Origin: Spirochaetota bacterium
GTDB taxonomy: Bacteria; Spirochaetota; Spirochaetia; Treponematales; Rectinemataceae
Length of the DNA: 36,288 nucleotides
Direction of reading: 5' to 3'
Assembly: GCA_029778945.1 (NCBI GenBank)
Contig: JAKPBN010000428.1
Location: 1-36,288 of the forward strand
Each line of letters starts with the position of its first letter. The first letter of the stretch is position 1. Below are positions 14,669 through 22,137 of this stretch, in pieces. The translations under genes and the position numbers were made by a program. The notes below the pieces were generated by a model, which searched no databases, was not told the origin of the DNA, and saw only the letters and a list, made by a program, of their open reading frames with translations.

Positions 14669-15808
14669 ATGGAAAACAATCGAGGACTAGAAGACGAACC
14701 AAAGGCCGGTGCCCTGTCCGACATCGCGAGGGCAGCCGACCCTTGCGCCATCCTCCTGGATTCAGCAACTATCCTGGAACAGATACCAGACATAGTCTGG
14801 GTCCTCGACCTGAAGAGCCTCAGGTTTTGCTACCTGAGCCCGTCTGTGGCGAGCCTGCCGGGATGGAGCACTGCCAGGGTTGACCAGGTATGCCTTGGTC
14901 GGTCCCTATCCCCGGAGTCCTTTTCCCGGGCGGCACAGCTCGTCACGGACAGGATTGGCAGGTATGGCCGCAACGATCCTGAGGCCCTCCGCCCATTTAC
15001 CGCTGAACTCGAGATCCTAGGCAGCGAAGGCCAGGTCTACCCCATGGAGACACGCGTCTCCTTCCTGGTGGATGCAAGCCGACAGGTCAATGCCCTTTTA
15101 GGGGTCTCGAGAAACCTGGAGCCCAAGGCTGAGAGGGAGAGGGCCTTGCTCGCAAAGCTCGAAATGGAGGATACCCTTTACCATGAACTGGAGCACCGGG
15201 TTAAGAATAGCCTGAGCATCGCCGCTAGCCTACTTTCTCTTGCGGGCTCCCGGATCGGGGACAAAGAGGCCGCGAGGGTGCTCCAGGAATCACACGCACG
15301 GCTCAAGGCCCTCTCCCTTGTCTATGACCATCTTAGGGGCCTAGAGCCTTCCGGCTGCGTGGATCTCTCTGAATACCTCAAGAAAATAGCTGACGGACTC
15401 GTGGAAGCCTTTAACTCCACCTTTGGCATCATTGAGCTAACGACCTCCTGCCAGGAATGCCTTGTCAACACGACCCTGGCTATTTCCGTAGGCCTGATCG
15501 TAAACGAGCTTATCGTGAATTCCATTAAGCATGCCCGGCCGAAGGCCGGGCCTTTGGTGGTGGAGCTTGGAGTCCTGCGGAGGGAGGGTGGTTCGATTAT
15601 TATAAGTGTTGGGGACAACGGGCAGGGGCTGCCGGATTTTTATACCCTTAAGGCAGGAGAAGGACTTGGGAACAGCATCATTCAGTCCCTTGTCTCCCAG
15701 CTTAAGGGACGCATCGAATGGACCAGGTCAGATTCTGGCGGTGCTCGTTTTATCCTAGAGATCCCCCAGGTGGATGGTCCTGGGGCAGAGAAGGTTATGC
15801 TGTCCTAG
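14669..15808 (+). CDS. PAS-domain HisKA_2-type sensor histidine kinase
   Basis: This cytoplasmic kinase has 379 residues. Residues about 33-150 form a PAS domain (ILEQIPDIVWVLDLKSLRFC at its start). The HisKA_2 phospho-acceptor is H176 in ELEHRVKNSLSIA, and the HATPase domain has its N-box in VNELIVNSIKHA and DNGQGLPD further on. AGAAGG lies just upstream of the ATG. No transmembrane segment is present and no receiver is attached. It shares its layout with the kinase at 2927 but has lower GC and different codon use, like the next kinase. Its partner is not evident. Its position divergent from cheA suggests input into the CheY pool or to distant receivers. Confidence 0.87.
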   Translation: MENNRGLEDEPKAGALSDIARAADPCAILLDSATILEQIPDIVWVLDLKSLRFCYLSPSVASLPGWSTARVDQVCLGRSLSPESFSRAAQLVTDRIGRYGRNDPEALRPFTAELEILGSEGQVYPMETRVSFLVDASRQVNALLGVSRNLEPKAERERALLAKLEMEDTLYHELEHRVKNSLSIAASLLSLAGSRIGDKEAARVLQESHARLKALSLVYDHLRGLEPSGCVDLSEYLKKIADGLVEAFNSTFGIIELTTSCQECLVNTTLAISVGLIVNELIVNSIKHARPKAGPLVVELGVLRREGGSIIISVGDNGQGLPDFYTLKAGEGLGNSIIQSLVSQLKGRIEWTRSDSGGARFILEIPQVDGPGAEKVMLS

Positions 15809-15979
15809 GAAAGCTTAAGTCCGGCCCTGCGTCGAGGCTTGCGGGTTGTTCCCACGAGATCCATCAAGCAGCAAGGAAGGGGTTGCGCACGTGGGTAGCC
15901 AGATGTGGGTTTGGCAAGCATGCATATTTCATAAATAGCTTAAAACGTTGAATGGAAAGACAAGCTACGGAGGTCGCGT
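15809..15979. other. Spacer between the two kinase genes, no gene seen
   Basis: An AT-rich box lies at about 15911-15950 with a good -35-like TTGGCA at 15911-15916, but no -10 hexamer at a proper distance is convincing. The segment may hold a promoter for the downstream small ORF and kinase. No terminator hairpin was recognised. Confidence 0.4.
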
Positions 15980-16087
15980 ATGTCTCAGGCTCTTCAGGAA
16001 ACGCAATATCATAACAGTTGCATTGTAATCCTGGCTAATCTGGTGCCTGCCTTGCAGCGGGACAAGACCCCAAAGCATGGCGGCTAA
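15980..16087 (+). CDS. Small 35-residue ORF (leader peptide candidate) before the kinase
   Basis: The ORF starts ATG at 15980 and ends TAA at 16085-16087. A perfect GGAGG lies 6 nt before the ATG, better than the ribosome-binding site of the following kinase. The product begins MSQALQETQYHNSCIVILAN and ends in a basic, glycine-rich tail; I do not recognise it. It ends 14 nt before the kinase TTG in another frame, so it could be a translated leader that couples initiation of the kinase. Alternatives are a remnant of an N-terminus separated by a frameshift, or chance. Confidence 0.45.
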   Translation: MSQALQETQYHNSCIVILANLVPALQRDKTPKHGG

Positions 16088-16101
16088 GGCCAGGCAGAGC
16101 C

Positions 16102-17979
16102 TTGAAGCATAGGCTGACGCTAAGACCGGGCATAACGGCCAGAATGGACCCAATCCTAGATACCTTTGATGAACCTTATTGCATGGAGGATCGCGCAGGG
16201 AGATTCCTCTCCTGCAACAAGGCCTTTGAGGCCTTCGTTGGACAAACTGCCTCTGAGCTTTTAGGCAAGGCCCCTGGAGAATTCTACCCGGTTGAAGCTG
16301 CTGCCCTAATGAGCGAACTAGAGAGAAAGGTCCTGTGCAGCGGGCAGCCGGCAGCCATGGAGCATTCCTTTATCGACAAGAGCTCAAAGTCCAGGGTGGT
16401 TCTTGTCAAGATCTGCCCCATGATCGACTCGAAGGGCAGGAATACAGGCATTATCTCGATCCTGAAGGACATTTCCGATAAGAGAGAGCTGGAGAGGCGA
16501 TCGAGGATTCTTGAGGCAGCTTTCAGGCAATCCCATAGTCTGGGATATGGTCCCCTGATGAGCTTCATTACCTTGGAGATGCTAAAGATCACAGGCTCAG
16601 CTTCCTGTTTTTTCTATTCCATCGACCAGGAAAAGCGTGAAGCTAGACTCCTGTTGGCAAATTCGCCCTTGCCCTCCTCTATCCGTCTTAGGTCCCAGGG
16701 GTGGCTCTTGCATGGTGCAGAGGGAAAGAGCTGGAGCAAGGAAGATTTGGGCCTAGAACCTGGAATTATCCCAGAAAAGGCAACCTATCTACTTCTGCCT
16801 ATTATCAGGGGTGGCGTCTATGTCGGCCTCGGAGGGGTTTTTCGCGATGGACATAGGTATACCCCCCAGGAACAGGATGTTTTCACGGATTTTGCGGATC
16901 ACTCATGGGACTTTGTCGCGAGTCGGCAACTCGGCGAATCCCTGCTTGAGTCTGTAAAGAGGGGCGAGGCCAGGGATAGCCTCCTCGGAATAGGCTATCT
17001 TGCCTGGAATACAAAGGCGGCGCGATTCAGGCTTGATGGCCGCCTTGCGAGGTGCCTGGGACTTACTGGTGGACCTGGGATTACGCTTGGTGAGGCTGAG
17101 TTCGAGCAGTTGGTCCATCCGGAAGATAGCATGAACTGGAGTTATATAAAATCCTGCGTCAGCGAAGGGTCGGGGAGGCCTCTGGAGGTTCTTCGCTTGA
17201 GGCATCGAGATGGGTATTACCTTCGCTTCAATACGGCCTGGTTGATAGAGGGAAACAGGGAAGCCGAAGGCGGCATGGAGGCCTGCGGAATCCTCGCGGA
17301 TATTGGCGACAACAAGGCCATGGGTGAAAGTTATGAGGAATCCCTGAGGGATCGCGAGGTCCTGCTCAAGGAGCTATACCATAGGACCAGAAACTCCATG
17401 CAACTCATAAATGCGATGCTCGAGCTGAAAAAGGAAGAGGTGGAAGATAGCCATGTCCGGGAAGTTTTCGATGATATCCAGGCCAAGGTTCTAGCCATCT
17501 CCATAGCCCAGGAAAAAGCGTACCAATGCAAGAAGCTTAGCTCGATCAACCTGGGGGATTACCTAGTTACCCTTGCGCAGAGGCTTAGGGGGGACGAACC
17601 GGTTCGGGGGGGCATGCCTGATTTTCTTTTTGAGGTTGAGGAAGTGAGCGTGCTCCTGGATACGGCAATCCCCTGTGGAATAATGGTCGGCGAGCTTGTG
17701 GAGAATGCTTTCCACCATGCTTTCGTCCAGGGTTCCCGGGGAAATATTGGCCTTGTGGTGGGGCGCTGCCCTGATTCCAGAATCTCCATAGAAGTCTGGG
17801 ACGATGGCAAGGGCTTTCCACTGGGCTTCGATCCCCGGGGCTCGCGCAAGTTAGGGCTTAGGACCGTCATCGGTATCTGCGAGGAGCAGTTAAGGGGTAG
17901 TATCCACTTCTCGGAGCGTAATCCGGGTTTGTCAGTTCAGCTCAAATTTCATAATAGCTATGTGCCAAAAAGAACCTAA
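16102..17979 (+). CDS. PAS-GAF-PAS HisKA_2-type sensor histidine kinase
   Basis: This multi-sensor cytoplasmic kinase has 625 residues. It has a PAS domain at about 15-130 (TFDEPYCMEDRAGRFLSCNK), a GAF-like domain at about 145-275 (ends GHRYTPQEQDVFTDFADHSW) and a second, PAS_3-like domain at about 295-405. The HisKA_2 helix has H427 in YHRTRNSMQLI, where Arg-Thr-Arg replaces the more usual Arg-Val-Lys. The HATPase domain has GELVENAFHHAF and DDGKGFP. The start is unsettled: TTG 16102 gives a 14-residue basic lead, while ATG 16144 begins right at the PAS domain; neither has a clear ribosome-binding site. No membrane segment is seen. It follows the small ORF by 14 nt and shares the lower-GC composition of the preceding kinase. 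Confidence 0.85.
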   Translation: MKHRLTLRPGITARMDPILDTFDEPYCMEDRAGRFLSCNKAFEAFVGQTASELLGKAPGEFYPVEAAALMSELERKVLCSGQPAAMEHSFIDKSSKSRVVLVKICPMIDSKGRNTGIISILKDISDKRELERRSRILEAAFRQSHSLGYGPLMSFITLEMLKITGSASCFFYSIDQEKREARLLLANSPLPSSIRLRSQGWLLHGAEGKSWSKEDLGLEPGIIPEKATYLLLPIIRGGVYVGLGGVFRDGHRYTPQEQDVFTDFADHSWDFVASRQLGESLLESVKRGEARDSLLGIGYLAWNTKAARFRLDGRLARCLGLTGGPGITLGEAEFEQLVHPEDSMNWSYIKSCVSEGSGRPLEVLRLRHRDGYYLRFNTAWLIEGNREAEGGMEACGILADIGDNKAMGESYEESLRDREVLLKELYHRTRNSMQLINAMLELKKEEVEDSHVREVFDDIQAKVLAISIAQEKAYQCKKLSSINLGDYLVTLAQRLRGDEPVRGGMPDFLFEVEEVSVLLDTAIPCGIMVGELVENAFHHAFVQGSRGNIGLVVGRCPDSRISIEVWDDGKGFPLGFDPRGSRKLGLRTVIGICEEQLRGSIHFSERNPGLSVQLKFHNSYVPKRT

Positions 17980-17999
17980 GAAAGGGTCCGGATCCTTTC
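17967..17999 (-). terminator. Candidate intrinsic terminator of the quinone/ABC operon
   Basis: A 20-bp near-perfect palindrome (17980-17999, one G-T pair, centre TCCGGA) can form a hairpin. On the minus strand it is followed a few bases later by TTCTTTTT, so it could end the leftward transcript about 75 nt after the permease stop. The plus-strand side has no T-run, so termination of the kinase transcript is less likely. Confidence 0.4.
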
Positions 18000-18072
18000 C
18001 GCCAAGCTAAGAAATACCCTTGGGGCGGCTCCCACGATTTTGGCCTTTATGAAAGAGACCTGCGCCCAAGCC

Positions 18073-18840
18073 CTAGTCCCGGCGCCGCCACCGGCATAGC
18101 CTGGCCTCGAGGAGGTCTATCGCCCCATAGACCAGGAGGCCAAAGAGGGCCAGGGCCAGGATGGCTGCGTACATGTCGGGGTAATCGACCCTGGCCCAGG
18201 CGTCCATGATGTAATAGCCCAGGCCGCTCTGGGTGGCAAAGGTCTCGGCCAGGAACAGCACGGCTATGGCCGTGCCCAGGCCCACCCTCAGGGCGGTCAG
18301 GAGGGAGGGGAGACTAGCCGGGAGGACCACATGGCGGAGGAGGGCAAGGCGGCCTGCCCCCAAGGCCTGGACTGCCCTCAGGGCGCCCTCGTCCACGGCC
18401 CGGGCGGCATCCCGGGCGGCCACGAGGATCTGGCCAAAGAGGATCAGGCCTATCAGGACAACCTTAGGGGCATCCCCGAGGCCAAAGAAGAGCATGATGA
18501 TCGGGAGGAAGGCTACCTTGGGCAGGGGGTGGAGGAGGTAGACAAAGGGGGAGAGGAGGGCATCCAGGCGGGGCGACCTCCCGGCGGCCAGGCCCAGGGC
18601 TGCCGCCGCGGGTCCGGTAAAGAGGAGGGCAAGGCCTATGCGCCGGGCCGAGGCCCCCAGGTGGAGGAGGAGGGAGCCCTCGGCCAGCCTCTGGCCAAAG
18701 CGGGCCAGGGCCTGGCCGGGTCCGGGGAGGAAGGGGAGGCGGAGCCAGGCCGCCGCCAGGGCCCAGAGGGCGGCGATGATCGCGGCGGCCAGGCAGGCCC
18801 GGGCTAGGCGGGCGAGGGGGCCGGCTTCGGCGGGTCTCAT
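18073..18840 (-). CDS. ABC transporter permease, SsuC/TauC/NitT type
   Basis: This inner-membrane permease of 255 residues has about six hydrophobic segments (for example ACLAAAIIAALWALAAAW near 15 and YAAILALALFGLLVYGAI near 225). The cytoplasmic coupling loop is the usual ALGAGRLALLRHVVLPASLP near 160-180, where an E-A-A-x-x-x-G-like helix meets the ATPase. The family imports nitrate, sulfonates, taurine, thiamine precursors and similar small molecules; the substrate here is unknown. GGAAGGGAAG precedes the ATG, which overlaps the ATPase stop by ATGA. It is the last gene of the ubiD-ubiA-ubiX-binding protein-ATPase-permease operon. Confidence 0.92.
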   Translation of the reverse strand: MRPAEAGPLARLARACLAAAIIAALWALAAAWLRLPFLPGPGQALARFGQRLAEGSLLLHLGASARRIGLALLFTGPAAAALGLAAGRSPRLDALLSPFVYLLHPLPKVAFLPIIMLFFGLGDAPKVVLIGLILFGQILVAARDAARAVDEGALRAVQALGAGRLALLRHVVLPASLPSLLTALRVGLGTAIAVLFLAETFATQSGLGYYIMDAWARVDYPDMYAAILALALFGLLVYGAIDLLEARLCRWRRRD

Positions 18841-19670
18841 GGCTTCCCTTCCGGTAGCTCTGTCCCCAGGTCGGCCCCTGGCCCGACTGCGGCCCGGGCG
18901 ACCTCGGCCTCAAACAGGAGCCTCAGCTCGGCACAGCGGCGGAAATACTCGGGGCTGGTGCGGAAATTCCTAGCTCTGTCCCCATCCGGGGCCCCCGAAG
19001 GGGTCGTCCGCCAATCCAGGCTCGCCCCCAGGTGGCCCGGGGCCTTTCCGGCCAGGACAAAGGCCAGGTCGGCCAGGTAGGAGGCTTCCTCGATGGAGTG
19101 GGTGACCAGGACTATGGTCATCTTGTGCCGGGCCCGAAGCCCGAGGAGGGAGTCCTGGAGGCCCTCCCGGGTCAGGGCGTCGAGGCTGGAAAAGGGCTCG
19201 TCCATGAGGAGGAGGTCGGCGTCCTGGGCCAGGGCCCTGGCCACGCCCAGGCGCTGGCGCATGCCTCCGGAGAGGCGGGCGGGAAAGTAGGAGGCCCACT
19301 CGAGGAGGCCCAGCTCCTCGAGGATGGGGTCGACCCGGCGCTGCCTTTCCCGGCGGGTCAGCCCGCGGAGGGCGAGGGCCAGCTCGGCATTGTCCCGGAC
19401 GGTCTTCCAGGGCAGGAGGCCCGAGTCCTGGAAAATGATCGCCGTCCTGTCCCTGACTCCCCGGACGGCCTCCCCTCCTACCCGGATCTGTCCCTTCGAG
19501 AGGGGGAGGAGGCCGGCGATAGCCTGGAGGAGGCTGGACTTGCCCGAGCCCGAGGGGCCTACCAGGGCGCAGAGGCTAGCCTCGGGAAAGCTGGCCCGGG
19601 CCCCCTCGAGGGCCGTGAGCCAGCCCCCGGGGATGCGGTAGGAGACGGAAGCCCCCTCGAGCTCGACCAT
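18837..19670 (-). CDS. ABC transporter ATP-binding protein, SsuB/TauB type
   Basis: This nucleotide-binding subunit has about 277 residues. It has Walker A GPSGSGKSS, the Q-loop in IIFQDSGLLPWKTV, the signature LSGGMRQRL, Walker B LLLMDEPFSSLD and the switch histidine in LVTHSIEEA. All catalytic residues are present. The ATG at 19670 was chosen because MVELEGASVSY is the normal family start; a TTG at 19694 would add eight residues and overlap the binding-protein gene. The C-terminal 60 residues after the core are longer than in SsuB and contain the GTEL stretch encoded by the recurrent 11-mer discussed in the findings. It is coupled to the permease by ATGA. Confidence 0.93.
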   Translation of the reverse strand: MVELEGASVSYRIPGGWLTALEGARASFPEASLCALVGPSGSGKSSLLQAIAGLLPLSKGQIRVGGEAVRGVRDRTAIIFQDSGLLPWKTVRDNAELALALRGLTRRERQRRVDPILEELGLLEWASYFPARLSGGMRQRLGVARALAQDADLLLMDEPFSSLDALTREGLQDSLLGLRARHKMTIVLVTHSIEEASYLADLAFVLAGKAPGHLGASLDWRTTPSGAPDGDRARNFRTSPEYFRRCAELRLLFEAEVARAAVGPGADLGTELPEGKP

Positions 19671-19677
19671 GGAGGGG

Positions 19678-20622
19678 CTAGTTGAGCCCGGCAAGGGCCC
19701 GGGGGTCGAGGAGCCTCTCGGGGCCGAGGCTCCCCTTGAGGAGGCCCTTGGAGCCTAGCCAGTCCAGGGCCTTGGCGAGGTCGGCGGCCTGGGGCAGGCG
19801 GGCCTTCTGGTAGCGGACAAAGCGATAGCCCCCGGTCAAGTCGGCCGGGAAGGCGAGCCTCTGGGCCAGGAAGGGGCGGTAGGCGTCGTTGTTGGCGTTG
19901 ATCGCCGCCGCGGCGGCCGAGTAGGCCCGGTAGAAGGCCTGGATCTGGGGCAGGGCCTCGTCCAGGGCCTTCTTGGTGAAGACCAGGACCCCAGCCCCGA
20001 GGCCTGTATCGTCGCTGGCCCCGAGGAGCCTGGCCCCCCGGGCCACGGCGGCGCTCAAGAGTGGCTCGGGCAGGCAGGCGGCCTTGACCTGGCCGGCCAG
20101 GAGCATCTCCAGCCTGACGGGCATCTTGGCCACCGCTACTTCCTGGATTTCCCCGGGGGCAAGGCCTGCGGCCCCGAGCATCACCTCGGTGGCATAGTTG
20201 ATGATGGAATTCATGGATATGGCCACGGGGATGCCCTTGAGGGCCTGGAGGCTCCCAATCCCCGAGCCCGGGGCCGAGACAATGCCGTAGCGGCCATCCG
20301 TGAGGCTGGTCACCCGGACCTCGAAGCCAGCCTGGACAGCCAGGGCGGCGGCGAGGAGGTCGGAGACGACCCCGTCCACGGCCCCGGCCTGGAGGGCGGC
20401 ATCCCGCTCCACGGGGTTCTGGAAGGCCAGGAGGCTGACCTTGACCCCTTCCTTGGCAAAGAGGCCCTGGGCCTCGGCGACGAGGAGGGGGAGGGAGTCC
20501 GAGTCGAGGAAAACCCCGACTTTCAGCTCCCGGACTTGGGCCTGGGCCAGGACGGCTCCCGGGAGGGTGAGGGACAGAGCTAGGCCCAGGAGGGCGGCGC
20601 TCAGGATACGCGGGTGGGACAT
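19678..20622 (-). CDS. Periplasmic substrate-binding protein, NMT1/SsuA type
   Basis: This is the secreted binding subunit of the ABC importer, 314 residues. A signal peptide is clear at residues 1-26, ending AVLAQAQ. The mature part starts with the family pattern ELKVGVFLDSDSLPLLVAEA, followed by a segment like the NMT1 ligand-binding core (GIPVAISMNSIINYATEVML near 130-150). GGAGAAG lies before the ATG, and the gene starts 2 nt after the ubiX stop. Binding proteins of this family take up varied small anions and heterocycles. Placement behind three quinone-type enzymes suggests an aromatic precursor, but this is inference. Confidence 0.88.
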   Translation of the reverse strand: MSHPRILSAALLGLALSLTLPGAVLAQAQVRELKVGVFLDSDSLPLLVAEAQGLFAKEGVKVSLLAFQNPVERDAALQAGAVDGVVSDLLAAALAVQAGFEVRVTSLTDGRYGIVSAPGSGIGSLQALKGIPVAISMNSIINYATEVMLGAAGLAPGEIQEVAVAKMPVRLEMLLAGQVKAACLPEPLLSAAVARGARLLGASDDTGLGAGVLVFTKKALDEALPQIQAFYRAYSAAAAAINANNDAYRPFLAQRLAFPADLTGGYRFVRYQKARLPQAADLAKALDWLGSKGLLKGSLGPERLLDPRALAGLN

Positions 20623-20624
20623 GT

Positions 20625-21239
20625 TCAGTCTTCTCCTTGGGTGCTGCGGGGCCCCAGCCAGGGTCTCGCGAGGGGATTGGGTGCCCCGAGCCTGTCGAGG
20701 ACCCGGGCAAGGAAACCGTCCACGAGGGCATCGATATCCCCGGGGCGGTGGTAAAAGCCCGGGGAGGCGGGCATGACAGCCGCTCCGGCCTCGGCCAGGC
20801 TCGTGAGGTTCCGCAGGTCGATCAGGGAGAGGGGGCTTTCCCGGGGCACGAGGACGAGGGGCCAGGCTTCCTTCAGGGCAACGGCCCCGGCCCGGTGGAT
20901 GAGGTTTGTGACGGTCCCCGAGGCCAGGGCCCCGATCGTGGCCATCGAGGCCGGGATCACCACGGTGCCGGAAAGCCTAAAGGAGCCCGAGGCGAGGGGG
21001 CTCGAGAGGTCCTCGGGGGCGTGGACCCGGATCCTCCCCGGACCTAGGTCGGCGAGCCAGGAGCCTAGGTCCCGGCCTGTCTCCTCGGCGATCACCCGGC
21101 TAGCCCAGGTGGACGCGACCAGGTGGAGCTCTGTCCCCGGCGGGGATGCCCTGTCCAGGCCCTCGGCCAGGGCCCTGAGCAGCCTGAGCCCATAGATCGA
21201 GCCCGAGGCCCCGGTCATGCAGACGAGGTATCTCTCCAT
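20625..21239 (-). CDS. ubiX: UbiX-type flavin prenyltransferase
   Basis: UbiX joins dimethylallyl phosphate to FMN to make the prenylated flavin needed by UbiD. The protein has 204 residues, normal for the family. Family marks are MTGASGSIYGLRLL at the N-terminus (FMN binding), VIPASMATIGALASG near 94-108, LVPRESPLSLIDLRNL near 130-145, and PASPGFYHRP near the end. It starts 7 nt after ubiA and ends 2 nt before the binding-protein gene. Together with ubiD in the same operon it makes a complete cofactor-plus-decarboxylase pair. Confidence 0.95.
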   Translation of the reverse strand: MERYLVCMTGASGSIYGLRLLRALAEGLDRASPPGTELHLVASTWASRVIAEETGRDLGSWLADLGPGRIRVHAPEDLSSPLASGSFRLSGTVVIPASMATIGALASGTVTNLIHRAGAVALKEAWPLVLVPRESPLSLIDLRNLTSLAEAGAAVMPASPGFYHRPGDIDALVDGFLARVLDRLGAPNPLARPWLGPRSTQGED

Positions 21240-21246
21240 GGCCCGA

Positions 21247-22137
21247 TTATAGCAGATAGAGGTCGACCGCGACTGCGGCGAGGAGGACGAGGGGGATCAC
21301 CTCGTTGATGGAATAGGCCGCGATCCTGATGTGGCGCTCGCTCCCGCCCAGGGCCACGAGGTGCTCGGCCGCGAGGAGGGCCGCGGCAAGGCCCAGGCCG
21401 ATCCACCAGGCGAGGCCCAGGGGCCAGAGCCAGGGCAGGCCGGCCAGGAGGGCGAGGGTCCCGAGGTGGCAGGCCGCGGCGGCCAGGCGGGCCGGGAGGG
21501 CCCCAAAGCGGGAGGGAAAGGACTTTAGGCCCTCCCGGCGGTCCACCTCGATGTCCTGGAGGGCATAGATCACGTCAAAGCCCCCGACCCAGAGGGCGAC
21601 GGCCGCGGAGAGGACAAAGAAGCGCGGCTCGAAGACCCGGCCCGTGAGGGCTATGAGGGCGCCCATGGGGGCCATCGCGCAGCTTGCCCCGAGCCAGGCA
21701 TGGCAGAGCCAGGTGTGGCGCTTCATGTAGGAGTAGCCAAAGACCGCCACCCCGGCCACGGGGAGGAGGGCCAGGCAGAGCCAGCCGAGGGCGGCCGCGG
21801 AGGCCAGGAGGATGAGGGCCATCGCCGCCGCGAAGAGGCCGAGGTCCCGGGGCCTAAGCAGCCCCGCGGGCAGGTGGCGGCCTGAGGTCCGGGGGTTGCG
21901 GGCGTCTATGTCCCGGTCGACGAGGCGGTTGAGGGCGTTGGCGAGGTTCCGCCCCGAGGCCGCGGCCACGACGATGAGGAAGAGCTTGGACAGGGGAGGG
22001 CGGCCCCCCGACTCGAGGAGGACGGCCGCGAGGGCAAAGGGCAGGGAAAAGAGGGTGTGCCTGAAGATGACCGCATCACCTAGGTCGCCTAACTTTCCAA
22101 AGAACCCTGGCCGGGCCTTGGCCGGCTCAGATGCCAT
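21247..22137 (-). CDS. ubiA: UbiA-type aromatic prenyltransferase
   Basis: This membrane protein of 296 residues attaches a polyprenyl chain to an aromatic acid. The two Asp-rich motifs that bind Mg and the diphosphate are visible: NALNRLVDRDID and DVIYALQDIEVDRREG. About eight hydrophobic helices follow the family pattern. The start at 22137 overlaps the ubiD stop by 11 nt; the frame runs on upstream inside ubiD, but that extension has no family match. UbiA acts on 4-hydroxybenzoate; the related MqnP of the futalosine route acts on a dihydroxynaphthoate. With UbiD and UbiX next to it and no ubiquinone-specific gene in view, a menaquinone role is the better guess. Confidence 0.92.
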   Translation of the reverse strand: MASEPAKARPGFFGKLGDLGDAVIFRHTLFSLPFALAAVLLESGGRPPLSKLFLIVVAAASGRNLANALNRLVDRDIDARNPRTSGRHLPAGLLRPRDLGLFAAAMALILLASAAALGWLCLALLPVAGVAVFGYSYMKRHTWLCHAWLGASCAMAPMGALIALTGRVFEPRFFVLSAAVALWVGGFDVIYALQDIEVDRREGLKSFPSRFGALPARLAAAACHLGTLALLAGLPWLWPLGLAWWIGLGLAAALLAAEHLVALGGSERHIRIAAYSINEVIPLVLLAAVAVDLYLL

